A DNA stretch of 64,000 nt from Bradyrhizobium sp. 170 (GCF_023101085.1 NZ_CP064703.1:8716501-8780500); one strand, 5' to 3'. Counted from the first letter of the stretch, positions 45,855 to 54,432 are shown. The notes: generated from the sequence alone by a model not told the origin. A program made the numbers and translations.

Positions 45855-46817
45855 ATGAGCGCTAAACTTCGCGGATTCTCTTTTGCGACTCGCTCATCGG
45901 ATGCCGACGACGATCCGCCTGCAATTCAAGTCCTCGGAAGCGACCAAGCAGACGCGTCTTCAAGAAAGAAGACTAGCGGAAGAGTAAGAACGCCTGAGTC
46001 TCGATTGGCCGCATTAGCCAGAGCTCAATTGACGGCATCTGGCTTGCTCGAATTGGTCGACCCTCAGCGTACTCCTACGGACCTGATAATTAACTCGGAC
46101 AACTATCAAACACTGGCCGAAATCGTAAACGAAATCCGCCGAGGTGAGGAACTGCGACGGCACGGCCTGTCTCCACGATCAAGGCTTCTGTTTTGTGGGC
46201 CACCTGGCTGCGGGAAAACACTCTGCGCCGAAGTTCTGGCCCGGGAATTAAAACTTCCGTTGCTGATCGCTCGACTAGACGAGATCATTTCCCAGTACCT
46301 TGGCGCGACGGCGAGCAATCTTAGGAAGGTGTTCGAAGCGGCTGTTCAATTGCCTGCCGTTTTGTTTCTCGATGAATTTGACGCTCTCGCCCGCGCAAGA
46401 ACCGACCCTCTGGAGCACAACGAAATCCGGCGCGTCGTCAATAGCCTCTTGATGATGATCGACCGCTTTGCGGGAAAAGGATTACTTATCGCGGCAACCA
46501 ATCTTGAAAGCTCAATCGACTATGCCGCATGGCGGCGTTTTGATGAAGTTATGTTGTTCGATCGCCCAACATTGCATCAAATCAAATCGACCCTACGACT
46601 AAAAACACGTAATTTTCCATTGGAGTTTGATGCCTCAGACTACGCCGAACATCTCGAAGGAATGTCCTTCGCAGAAATCGAACGAATTTGCCTCAGCGCA
46701 ATAAAGGCCTCCATTTTGGCCCGAGATACTGCGGTTCCTGCGCGGCTATTTGAGCATGCGATCGATGCTGAAAAACGACGTATTTCCATTAGCCAACGAG
46801 TTCGAACAAATTCGTAA
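45855..46817 (+). CDS. ietA: AAA ATPase, IetA-like (antitoxin/defence ATPase)
   Basis: 320 aa. The N-terminal ~100 residues are polar. Walker A GPPGCGKT at 115-122, Walker B AVLFLDEFDAL with Asp-Glu at 173-174, a sensor Asn in LIAATNLESSID, and an Arg finger-like AAWRRFDEVM; C-terminal helical lid. This is a classic AAA domain of FtsH/p97-like type without protease. Seventeen bp downstream lies a subtilisin-like protease, exactly the ietA-ietS order known from the Ti plasmid pTiC58 toxin-antitoxin, also described as an anti-phage candidate pair. Visibly AT-richer than neighbours, so probably acquired by transfer. Confidence 0.85.
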   Translation: MSAKLRGFSFATRSSDADDDPPAIQVLGSDQADASSRKKTSGRVRTPESRLAALARAQLTASGLLELVDPQRTPTDLIINSDNYQTLAEIVNEIRRGEELRRHGLSPRSRLLFCGPPGCGKTLCAEVLARELKLPLLIARLDEIISQYLGATASNLRKVFEAAVQLPAVLFLDEFDALARARTDPLEHNEIRRVVNSLLMMIDRFAGKGLLIAATNLESSIDYAAWRRFDEVMLFDRPTLHQIKSTLRLKTRNFPLEFDASDYAEHLEGMSFAEIERICLSAIKASILARDTAVPARLFEHAIDAEKRRISISQRVRTNS

Positions 46818-46834
46818 GATATTCCGGGGGGAAT

Positions 46835-49174
46835 ATGCCGACTTACGATCACTTGCCGCTAAAGCGGCTCGAAGGTGTTCTTGAGCGTCGCGTTCACGGT
46901 TTCGGTCTCGCACCTTCTCGTGAAGCTAAACAGCACGGCGCCCGTATCCAAACAGAAATTGAACAAGTCGTATCTTCCTACGGGGATCTTCCAGCCATCG
47001 ATGGCATTGATCCTTCACTGATCCTTAAGGTCTCTGTCGCCGGAAACATCGATGAAGACGAATGGCGAAAGATCGGCCTGACTGTCTTGTCGGTCGATGG
47101 CGACAAGTCAGTAGTGTTATTTGCTGACGACAAATCTTTGCAGGATTTTCGCAACAAGGTGGAGGCATACCAAGGAGAGCTGCCGCTCGGACAAAAGGCC
47201 CCACCCTTCGCGGGCCTCATAGCGGCGATTGAATCCGTAGCTCTTCTGAATGCATCAGACAGAATTGGGCCCGACCTAAGAGCGGCTGGTTTTGCCGATC
47301 CAAACGATTTTCTCGATACAGAGACTTATTTGTTGGACGTAGAACTGTTCTTTCCTCCCAAAAAAGAGGAAGCGGAGATATTTATCTATCGCCTAAAGCA
47401 AGCCATAGCATCGCGAGGAGCAATTTTAAGCGCCTACACTGGGTATCAGATCATAATCGCGCGAATTGAATGCACCGGTGCTGCGGTGCGCGCCGCCCTA
47501 GCCCTTCCGGAAGTCGCGGTTGCGGATATGCCTCCGCAACCAGATGTTATTTCCGAGAGTTTCACGGAGATAGATGTCGGGGATTTGACAGTCGGCAATC
47601 CACCTGCCGAAGACGCAATAGTCATCGGCATCATTGATAGCGGGGTAAATTTTGGACATCCTTTGCTCGCAAATACGGAGGCTGGAACGATCTCAATTGA
47701 CCCAGCGTGGAGCGTATCCGACGTCGTAGGGCACGGGACGTCGGTCGCATCGATTGCCGCATTTGGAGATATTGCGGCTCGCGTATCTGCAAAAAATTTC
47801 GATGCTCAGTTTTGGATCGCTAGCGCCAGAGTTCTGGATGACTTAGGGCAATTCCCGAAACAAACTTCGGTACCCGCCTTGATGGAAACTGCCATCAAGA
47901 CGTTGCATGCCAGCTACGGGTGTCGCATTTTCAATATATCCCTTGGAAATCCGAAGAAGACTTACAATGGTGGAAAGCCGGAACCGTGGGCAGCAACCCT
48001 CGACGCATTGGCGCGCGAACTCGATGTCCTCATAATTGTTTCCGCAGGTAATCGGGAAGACCTAACTAATTCGTTCCACGATGGAATCGTGACCGCGTAT
48101 CCTCAGTATCTCTTATCCGCCGCCTCCCGAATAATAGACCCCGCAACCGCCGCGATAGCGCTTTCTGTCGGAGCAATTGCGCAAGGCAATGGTCTAGAGG
48201 ATGCGGACGAAGAACTTGCTGGCGTGCGCCCTATCTGCAGCACTGACGAACCCTCTCCATTCACAAGATCTGGCCCAGGGGTTCGGGGGATGATTAAGCC
48301 GGACCTAGTCGATTTTGGAGGAAATGCCGTTTGGGACGGACCAACCGGGACGCTGGTCAACGGAAACCAGAAAGAGGCAGCGGGCATATGGACTATGCAT
48401 CACAAGCCTGTCGAAAAGCTGTTTAGATCCAGATCGGGCACGTCATTTGCTGCCCCGAACATCGCCTATAAGGCAGGCTTGTTGCTCACTCATTTTCCCA
48501 GCGCGTCGGCTAACTTACTCCGATCGCTTCTCGTTCTATCTGCGAATATTCCAAGAGCCGTAGCTATACGACCGCGTGGACTCAACGAAAAAGTCGCTCC
48601 GATGGTTTGCGGATACGGAGTTGCAGACCCGGAAAGCGCCGCGCTTTCTGATGATGGTCGCGTCGTGCTGTTTGCCGAGGACGAACTAGCCCTGGATCAT
48701 TTCGCGGTCTTTGAAGTGCCGATACCATCTGAGTTTCAGACGGAAAAAGGAACACGTGAAATCAAGGTTGCGCTGGCATTTGACCCGCCTGTCCGTCATA
48801 CACGGGCGGATTATCTTGGGGTCACTATGGGGTGGCGGCTGGTGCGCGGGACCGATGAAGAAGACGTTTTCGACCGCTATAGGAAATGGACAAAGGAGGA
48901 AGGAAAGCCTCCAGAATTTCCCCCTCGATTAATCTGCCCAACGGACATCGGGCCAGACCTACGGGAGTCCGGCACACTCCAAGTCGGCACCTACACGGGA
49001 AAACGGGACATAAGCCGATATGGCGACAAGTATTACATCGCTGTGTGGTGCGCGCGACGGTGGGCGCCCCCCGGGATTGAAAAGCAGCGCTACGCTCTGA
49101 GCGTTCAACTCAGGCACGAGAACGTTACGACCTTATATCAGTCTCTTACGCAGCCTGTGACACTACGAACATAA
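46835..49174 (+). CDS. ietS: subtilisin-like serine protease (S8), IetS-like
   Basis: 779 aa. Catalytic triad visible: Asp268 in IGIIDSGVNFGH, His300 in VGHGTSVASI, Ser537 in SGTSFAAP; the oxyanion Asn lies in IVSAGNRED. The ~260-residue N-terminal domain is not a typical inhibitor prodomain and there is no signal peptide, so the protein is cytosolic. A ~230-residue domain of unknown type follows the protease. Strong Shine-Dalgarno (GGGGGGA) before ATG 46835. In pTiC58 the IetS homologue is the toxin and IetA the antitoxin. The pair may sense plasmids or phages. Confidence 0.85.
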   Translation: MPTYDHLPLKRLEGVLERRVHGFGLAPSREAKQHGARIQTEIEQVVSSYGDLPAIDGIDPSLILKVSVAGNIDEDEWRKIGLTVLSVDGDKSVVLFADDKSLQDFRNKVEAYQGELPLGQKAPPFAGLIAAIESVALLNASDRIGPDLRAAGFADPNDFLDTETYLLDVELFFPPKKEEAEIFIYRLKQAIASRGAILSAYTGYQIIIARIECTGAAVRAALALPEVAVADMPPQPDVISESFTEIDVGDLTVGNPPAEDAIVIGIIDSGVNFGHPLLANTEAGTISIDPAWSVSDVVGHGTSVASIAAFGDIAARVSAKNFDAQFWIASARVLDDLGQFPKQTSVPALMETAIKTLHASYGCRIFNISLGNPKKTYNGGKPEPWAATLDALARELDVLIIVSAGNREDLTNSFHDGIVTAYPQYLLSAASRIIDPATAAIALSVGAIAQGNGLEDADEELAGVRPICSTDEPSPFTRSGPGVRGMIKPDLVDFGGNAVWDGPTGTLVNGNQKEAAGIWTMHHKPVEKLFRSRSGTSFAAPNIAYKAGLLLTHFPSASANLLRSLLVLSANIPRAVAIRPRGLNEKVAPMVCGYGVADPESAALSDDGRVVLFAEDELALDHFAVFEVPIPSEFQTEKGTREIKVALAFDPPVRHTRADYLGVTMGWRLVRGTDEEDVFDRYRKWTKEEGKPPEFPPRLICPTDIGPDLRESGTLQVGTYTGKRDISRYGDKYYIAVWCARRWAPPGIEKQRYALSVQLRHENVTTLYQSLTQPVTLRT

Positions 49175-49176
49175 AT

Positions 49177-49260
49177 GACATCACCGGCGGCACTGCAGCA
49201 CTCGCGGCCACGCTCCGCCGCTGGCGCGATTACAAGAAGCGCAAGCGCTGTGAAGGATGA
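49177..49260 (+). pseudogene. C-terminal remnant of a HigB-type toxin gene (candidate)
   Basis: Immediately after the ietS stop, 27 codons ending in TGA at 49258-49260 read DITGGTAALAATLRRWRDYK and then a basic tail. This resembles the C-terminal helix of HigB2/COG3657-like toxins, where DI..A..LA is followed by a basic stretch. The stop lies 4 bp before the start of an antitoxin-like gene, the spacing normal for toxin-antitoxin operons. No start and no N-terminal part remain. The family call is inference from a short match. Confidence 0.5.
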
Positions 49261-49264
49261 CGCC

Positions 49265-49936
49265 ATGCCACTGACCCGGAATTTTCGCGACACGGTGCGG
49301 GCGCGGGCGGAGCGCGAGCCTGCCTTTCGCAGGGCGCTGTTTCAGGAGGCGGTGCAGACGCTGCTGCAGGGCGAGACCGATCAGGGCCGCGCGGCGCTGC
49401 GGGCCTATATCAACGCCACTGTCGGTTTCGACCGGTTGGGCGAGGTGCTCGGGCGTTCGCCCAAGAGCCTGATGCGGATGTTCGGGCCGGACGGCAATCC
49501 CACCGCCGAGAACCTGCTCGGCGTCATCGGCACATTGCAGGAGGAGACCGGCGTGCACCTGAAGATTCGCGCGCGGTCACCGAGGCGGCCTGACAACGGC
49601 CTCACGCCCGGAATACCGTGGACGAAACGCGTCCGGCGCTCACGGCGTCATCCAAAATCCCCAAACTGCGCTATACTCGCTGAGGTAGCACCGGGGGAGC
49701 ATCACCATGCGCAACATCATCATCTGCTGCGACGGCACCGGCAACGAGATTTCCGAGAACATCTCCAATGTGCTGAAGCTCTATCGCTGCCTGCGCAAGA
49801 CGGAGAAGACGCAGCCGCGGCAGCTCGTGTTTTACGATCCGGGAGTCGGCACGCTGGAGCGGCCGGACCCGTGGCACAAGCTCAAGCAGGATTTCAACGC
49901 CATCCTGGGCTTAGCCACCGGCTATGGGCTCGATGA
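49265..49936 (+). CDS. HigA2/COG3636-like antitoxin-type HTH protein with frameshifted C-terminus
   Basis: ATG at 49265 (AAGGATGA upstream). The first ~110 residues match the addiction-module antidote family: LFQEAVQTLLQGETDQGRAALRAYI, TVGFDRLGEVLGRSPKSLMRMF (helix-turn-helix), GNPTAENLLGVIGTLQEETGVHLKI. Beyond this the frame runs 110 more codons into the start of the DUF2235 gene. In a neighbouring frame the sequence gives RAVTEAA and a stop at 49591-49593, so a 2-bp CG expansion at CGCGCGCG (about 49568-49575) probably destroyed the normal end. The product may still fold. Confidence 0.65.
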   Translation: MPLTRNFRDTVRARAEREPAFRRALFQEAVQTLLQGETDQGRAALRAYINATVGFDRLGEVLGRSPKSLMRMFGPDGNPTAENLLGVIGTLQEETGVHLKIRARSPRRPDNGLTPGIPWTKRVRRSRRHPKSPNCAILAEVAPGEHHHAQHHHLLRRHRQRDFREHLQCAEALSLPAQDGEDAAAAARVLRSGSRHAGAAGPVAQAQAGFQRHPGLSHRLWAR

Positions 49937-50993
49937 CAACGTGCTCGCGGCCTATGCCTTCCTGGTCCACAATTATCAGGCCGGCGACCAGATCTATCTG
50001 TTCGGCTTTTCCCGCGGCGCCTATACCGTGCGGGTGCTGGCGGGGCTGATCCACAAAATTGGCCTGATCTCGCCGGAGCAGGTCAATCTCGCAGGCTCTG
50101 GCCTGATCGCCTACAAGCAGTTCTCCTCCGACGAGGCGCCGAAGCTGCGGGCGAGGTTCAAGTCGGCCATCGATGCCGTCGCCGCGGAAGACGCAGCTCC
50201 GCAGACGGCGTTCGACAACGCGGCGCAATTCGCGCGCATCACCTCGACGCGCTGGCCCACCATCCGCTTCGTCGGCGTCTGGGATACGGTGGCGAGCGTG
50301 ATCGTGCCGCGGCCCGATCGGTTCTATTGGCCGAGCCTGGAGGAGCTGGCGTTCACGATATCGAACCCGAGCGTGCAGACGTTTCGTCAGGCGATCTCGA
50401 TGGACGAGCGGCGCTGCATGTTCCGCCTCAAGAAGTGGGATGATCCGCAGACCTTCAAGCACAACCGCTTCAACGATGCGCATGCCGAGCCGCAGGATAT
50501 CTTGCAGGTGTGGTTCGCCGGCGTGCATGGCGATATCGGCGGCGGCTATCCGGAAAAGGAAAGCGGGCTTTCGAAATATCCGCTGCTCTGGATGATCGAC
50601 GAGGCGACAAAATGCGGGCTGCAGGTCAACCAGGCCACCGTCAACCAGCTCGCCTGGGGCATCCAGCGCAAGGGTTCACCGTTCTCCTATGTCGTGCCTG
50701 ATGTGCGCGGCGAGCTGCACGAGTCGCTGCGGGGGGCGTGGTGGATTCTCGAATACATCCCGAAGAGCGCGAGCTACAAGGAGTGGCCGGCGCGGAAAGC
50801 ACATTTCGGTTATTACATTCCCGACGCCGAACCGCGCTTGATTCCCGACGGCGCCACCATCCACGAATCCGCGCTTTTGCGGATGGACGCGATGCCGAGC
50901 TACCGGCCGGTGAATTTGCCGAAGCAGTATGAGAAGTTTCCGATGCCGGTGCCGCCGGCGCATGCGAGCGCGGAGACGGAGGAGGATTCGTAG
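49707..50993 (+). CDS. DUF2235 / Tle1-like alpha/beta hydrolase
   Basis: 428 aa. It starts MRNIIICCDGTGNEI, a DUF2235 signature, and has LFGFSRGAYTVRVLAGLI, the GxSxG-type nucleophile of T6SS Tle1 phospholipases, WAFVG-like VGVWDTVAS and AGVHGDIGGGYPE with the expected His/Asp. DUF2235 proteins include phospholipase effectors and housekeeping hydrolases. No immunity gene or T6SS gene was seen nearby, so an effector role is not supported. ATG at 49707 with GGGGGAG upstream. The stop codon lies inside repeat B copy 3. Confidence 0.87.
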   Translation: MRNIIICCDGTGNEISENISNVLKLYRCLRKTEKTQPRQLVFYDPGVGTLERPDPWHKLKQDFNAILGLATGYGLDDNVLAAYAFLVHNYQAGDQIYLFGFSRGAYTVRVLAGLIHKIGLISPEQVNLAGSGLIAYKQFSSDEAPKLRARFKSAIDAVAAEDAAPQTAFDNAAQFARITSTRWPTIRFVGVWDTVASVIVPRPDRFYWPSLEELAFTISNPSVQTFRQAISMDERRCMFRLKKWDDPQTFKHNRFNDAHAEPQDILQVWFAGVHGDIGGGYPEKESGLSKYPLLWMIDEATKCGLQVNQATVNQLAWGIQRKGSPFSYVVPDVRGELHESLRGAWWILEYIPKSASYKEWPARKAHFGYYIPDAEPRLIPDGATIHESALLRMDAMPSYRPVNLPKQYEKFPMPVPPAHASAETEEDS

Positions 50994-51069
50994 GGTGGGC
51001 AAAGCGAAGCGTGCCCACCATTCCCGACGCGGAGCCGATGGTGGGCACGCTGCGCTTTGCCCACCCTAC
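50990..51069. repeat. Repeat family B, copy 3
   Basis: Inverted arms GTAGGGTGGGCAAAGCGAAG and CGCTTTGCCCACCCTAC. The first arm provides the TAG stop codon (50991-50993) of the DUF2235 gene, so the repeat overlaps a coding end. Confidence 0.88.
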
Positions 51070-51189
51070 AATCCGGCATCTGTGACGCACTGTGTGACTG
51101 CCCGACGGGCAAATCACTCAAAACCTGTCCAGCCCTCGCATGAAAAATATTCCGCTTCGCGTTCGCCCCAAATCAACCCTACAACATCA

Positions 51190-51670
51190 GTCATCCCGCG
51201 CCCACAAGAGGGGCGTATCGCGATCGTCACGGACGTAGGGTGCGGGGAGCGGTGGCCGCGGCAGCGCCGGGCGCGCAACAAGTCTTCGCAGGGTGAGCTT
51301 GCTCATGAGCGAAGGCCGCGCGCCGGCGAACGGCGCTGAAGCGGACGGCAAAGCCGTGTGGTCCTGGCGCCCGTTGCTGGCGTCAAGCCGGCGGAGATGT
51401 TGCGAACCCAACCGGGCTTCGCAGGATCTTCAATCCGCCGGCGACGGAGGCAAAAGGAATTCGTCTCCGGGGAGAGCGCGCTATAAGCCGTAAACCCACT
51501 GCGCAGGGAATGCCGGGCTGCTCCGGCTGTACCTGTATGCTCGTGTGCGCACTTCCTCGTGCACATCGCACACGAGACCGCGGGTGCCAGCCGGCACCCG
51601 GCATTCCCTGCGCCCTCTTACTGAGGGCGACAAGGTTGATGGCAAAGCTCGGGCAGATGATGCGGCGAGA
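51190..51670 (+). repeat. Large structured dispersed repeat (possible noncoding RNA element)
   Basis: I recognise the segment from about 51290 to 51670 as a dispersed element typical of Bradyrhizobium genomes. It contains a perfect 17-bp inverted pair (51501-51517 and 51597-51613) enclosing a 10-bp pair (51540-51549 and 51567-51576), plus competing hairpins at 51582-51599 and 51612-51629. A 66-codon open frame inside (51293-51493) has no protein-like signature and is ignored. The outer boundaries are approximate. Confidence 0.6.
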
Positions 51671-51687
51671 TCGCTAAGTCATACTCA

Positions 51688-51794
51688 GTCGTCATCACCC
51701 GCGCAGGCGGGTGATCCAGTATTCCAGAGACGTCAATGACTAAACCGAAAAGCCGCAGCGTACTGGATACCCCGCCTTCGCGGGGTATGACGAC
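51688..51794. repeat. Repeat family F (CGTCATCACCCGCGCAGGCG type)
   Basis: Left arm GTCATCACCCGCGCAGGCGG with GTGATCCAGTA; right arm TACTGGATACCCCGCCTTCG then CGGGGTATGACGAC. The arms are each palindromic and are complementary to one another in the TGGAT and GTCAT portions. Bipartite design like family A. Confidence 0.8.
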
Positions 51795-51972
51795 CTCGTG
51801 CATTCATCGGCGTTCGAAGCCTCCATCACTCGGCCATTGGCCGACCTCACCCGCAATCTTGCGGCCACAATCCAGCCCACCCGGGACCCAAATGGTTTAC
51901 GAATCGTTCAACTCTGCACCCTATTCTGGCGCGTCTGCTGCCAGAACCGGCTTGAAACGCTCAGGACGAGCG

Positions 51973-53097
51973 ATGTTGGAACGATCGATCGCCGACGAGG
52001 TCGAGGCGGCCATCAAGGCCGGCTCGACGGAAAAACATCTGGATACGCTGAGACAGGTCACCGATCTGTTTCTGGTGTCCGCCGACGGCTATTCCGGCGA
52101 ACAGATCGAGCTGTTCGGCGACGTGCTCGAACGGCTGATCCGGACCGTCGAGCTGCGCGCGCTGGCCGATGTCTCCGCGCGCATTGCGCTCGCCGAAATG
52201 AGCACGCAGCTCGCCTCCATCAAGCAGGCGCCGCCGGCCGTGGTCCGCCGCCTCGCGCACAATGACGAGATTTCGATCGCACGGCCCGTGCTGACCGAAT
52301 CGGCGCGGCTGACGGCCGACGACCTGGTCGAGCTCGCGCAAACCAAGGGCGAGCAGCATCTGCTCGCGATCTCCGGGCGCTGGTGGCTGACCGAGATCGT
52401 CACCGACGCGCTGTTGAAGCGGCATTATCCTTCGGTCAGCCGGCGGCTCGTCACCAATCCCGGCGCGCGGATGTCGGCGAGTGGTTATGCGATCGTGCTG
52501 AAGCAGGCGGAGAGCGATCCTGATCTCGCCGTCGAGACCGGCATTCGCGTCGACCTGCCGCCCGAGCAGCGCCTGCAATTGTTGCGCAGCGCCACCGAAG
52601 CCGTGCGCACGCGGCTGTTGTCGCGCGCGCCGCCGCATCTGTTCGAGGAAATCAGGAACGCGATCGCGCTCGCCGCCGCCGGCGCCAACCGCGAAATGTC
52701 GCGCACACGCGATTTCACCGCGGCCCGCCGCTTCGTCGCAGCGCTAGCCAGGCACGGCAAGCTCAGCGAGCCGGCGCTATTGGCTTTTGCGAAAGAGCGG
52801 AAATACGCCGAGACGGTTGCGGCGCTTGCCGAGCTGTCAGGCTCGACCATCGAGGTGATCCGCCCTGTGATGCAGAGCCTGCGCGATGACGGCGTGCTGA
52901 TCCCCTGCCGCGTCGCCGGGTTGAATTGGGATACGGTCGCAGCCGTGCTCGACAGCCGCTTCGCTTCGGGGAGCATGGGCCGCCATGAACTTGCGAAAGC
53001 GAAAGAGCAATACGCCAAGCTGACGGTCGAAAGCGCCCGCCGCCTGCTGAAATTCTGGCAAGTCCGCGCCGCCGACGCGCCGCCGAAGCCGAATTGA
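51973..53097 (+). CDS. DUF2336-domain protein
   Basis: 374 aa from ATG at 51973 (AGGACGAG upstream); ATG at 51892 would add 27 residues and the frame is open to 51736 through a repeat. Entirely helical, HEAT-like in pattern, with the DUF2336 features VRRLAHNDEISIARPVLTES, AQTKGEQHLLAISGRWWLTE, VTDALLKRHYPSVSRRLVTNPGA and GYAIVLKQAESDPDLA. Cytosolic alphaproteobacterial family without known function. A repeat-rich stretch lies upstream and repeat D copy 1 downstream. Confidence 0.87.
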   Translation: MLERSIADEVEAAIKAGSTEKHLDTLRQVTDLFLVSADGYSGEQIELFGDVLERLIRTVELRALADVSARIALAEMSTQLASIKQAPPAVVRRLAHNDEISIARPVLTESARLTADDLVELAQTKGEQHLLAISGRWWLTEIVTDALLKRHYPSVSRRLVTNPGARMSASGYAIVLKQAESDPDLAVETGIRVDLPPEQRLQLLRSATEAVRTRLLSRAPPHLFEEIRNAIALAAAGANREMSRTRDFTAARRFVAALARHGKLSEPALLAFAKERKYAETVAALAELSGSTIEVIRPVMQSLRDDGVLIPCRVAGLNWDTVAAVLDSRFASGSMGRHELAKAKEQYAKLTVESARRLLKFWQVRAADAPPKPN

Positions 53098-53131
53098 GGA
53101 CGGCGCGTCATTGCGAGCGACGTCGAAGAAT

Positions 53132-53218
53132 GTAGCCCGGATGGAGCGAAGCGAAATCCGGGATAGGTCTATCAGGCTGCGAGAATCCCGGATTGCGCTT
53201 TGCTCCATCCGGGCTACG
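53132..53218. repeat. Repeat family D, copy 1
   Basis: Inverted arms GTAGCCCGGATGGAGCGAAG and CTTTGCTCCATCCGGGCTAC with an inner ATCCCGGAT-type pair. Between convergent genes. A second copy lies at 62873-62960. Confidence 0.9.
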
Positions 53219-53227
53219 AAACGCACA

Positions 53228-54340
53228 CTACCTCGTCCCGAACGTGGTCGCGCCGAACAGCGCCTTCTGCGTCGAGGGCTGCGAGCGCCAGTATTGCGGC
53301 GGGGCGGAAACCTCGCCGCCGAGTTCGGCTGCGGCGTGCCAGCCCCAGCGCGGGTCGTAGAGCATGGCGCGGGCGAGCGCGACCATGTCGGCCTTTCCCG
53401 ACGCCACGATCTCCTCGGCCTGCTTCGCTTCCGTGATCAGGCCGACGGCGATGGTGGGAAGCCCGGTCGCCTCGCGGATCGCCTGCGCGAACGGCACCTG
53501 GTAGCCGGGGCCGAGCGGAATTTTTTGCAGCGGCGACACGCCGCCCGAGGACGCGTCGATCCAGTCAACGCCGCGCGCCTTGAGCTCGTGCGCGAATTGA
53601 ATGGTCTGCGCGAGGTCCCAGCCGCCCTCGACCCAGTCGGTGCAGGAGACGCGCAATCCCACCGGCTTGGGTTGCGGAAACGCCGCGCGCACCGCGTCGA
53701 ACACTTCGAGCGGAAAGCGCATGCGGTTCGCCAACGAGCCGCCATATTGATCGGTGCGCCGGTTCGCGATCGGCGACAGGAACTGATGCAGGAGATAGCC
53801 GTGCGCGGAGTGCACCTCGATGGCATCGATGCCGAGCCGATCGGCGCGCTTTGCCCCCGCCACGAACGCCTCGCGCACGCGCTTCAGTCCCGCCGCGTCG
53901 AACGCCAAAGGCGGCGTCTCGCTCTCCTTGTGCGGGATCGCCGAGGGCCCCTCCGCCCGCCAGCCGCCTTCGGCAAGCGGGATCAGTTGCCCGCCGTCCC
54001 ATGGCGTGTGGCTCGAGGCCTTGCGGCCGGCATGCGCAAGCTGGATCATCACCGCCGCCTTCGAGCGCTTGCGCACCGAAGCGAGAATGGGCTTCAGCGC
54101 GGCTTCGGTGGCGTCGTTGTAGAGGCCGAGGCAGCCCGGCGTGATGCGGCCGCTCGCCTCCACCGCGGTCGCCTCGATGCAGAAGATCGCGGCCCCCGAC
54201 AGCGCCAGCGAATTGATGTGGGTGAAGTGCCAGTCATTGGCCTCGCCATCGACGGACGAATACTGGCACATCGGCGCCACCATGATGCGGTTGGCAAGGT
54301 TGAGGCCGCGCAGCTTGATCGGGGTAAACAGAGCACTCAT
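53228..54340 (-). CDS. NADH:flavin oxidoreductase, Old Yellow Enzyme family (YqjM-like)
   Basis: 370 aa FMN TIM-barrel. It starts LFTPIKLRGLNLANRIMVAPMCQYSSVDG, with the Cys of the YqjM class in MCQYS. Other motifs: IQLAHAGRKASS, IEVHSAHGYLLHQFLSP (His-Tyr proton donor region), NRRTDQYGGSLANRMRF, and ARAMLYDPRWGWHAA. Enzymes of this class reduce activated C=C bonds with NAD(P)H. Start ATG at 54340. Alone, next to a Bug-family gene. Confidence 0.93.
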   Translation of the reverse strand: MSALFTPIKLRGLNLANRIMVAPMCQYSSVDGEANDWHFTHINSLALSGAAIFCIEATAVEASGRITPGCLGLYNDATEAALKPILASVRKRSKAAVMIQLAHAGRKASSHTPWDGGQLIPLAEGGWRAEGPSAIPHKESETPPLAFDAAGLKRVREAFVAGAKRADRLGIDAIEVHSAHGYLLHQFLSPIANRRTDQYGGSLANRMRFPLEVFDAVRAAFPQPKPVGLRVSCTDWVEGGWDLAQTIQFAHELKARGVDWIDASSGGVSPLQKIPLGPGYQVPFAQAIREATGLPTIAVGLITEAKQAEEIVASGKADMVALARAMLYDPRWGWHAAAELGGEVSAPPQYWRSQPSTQKALFGATTFGTR

Positions 54341-54432
54341 GGGCTAAGGAATCCGGACCGGAGGAAAAGCGACCCGCCATGTCTAGCGAGCCGCTCCCCT
54401 CTCCTCAACCCGCCGGGATTGCAACCCTCCCC

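Noticed and set aside
49707..50993. T6SS phospholipase effector with immunity partner
   Set aside because: Only a DUF2235/Tle1-like fold is visible; no T6SS or immunity gene lies near it.
51293..51493. 66-codon open frame in the structured repeat
   Set aside because: Such frames recur in copies of this repeat and have no protein-like composition or good start site.
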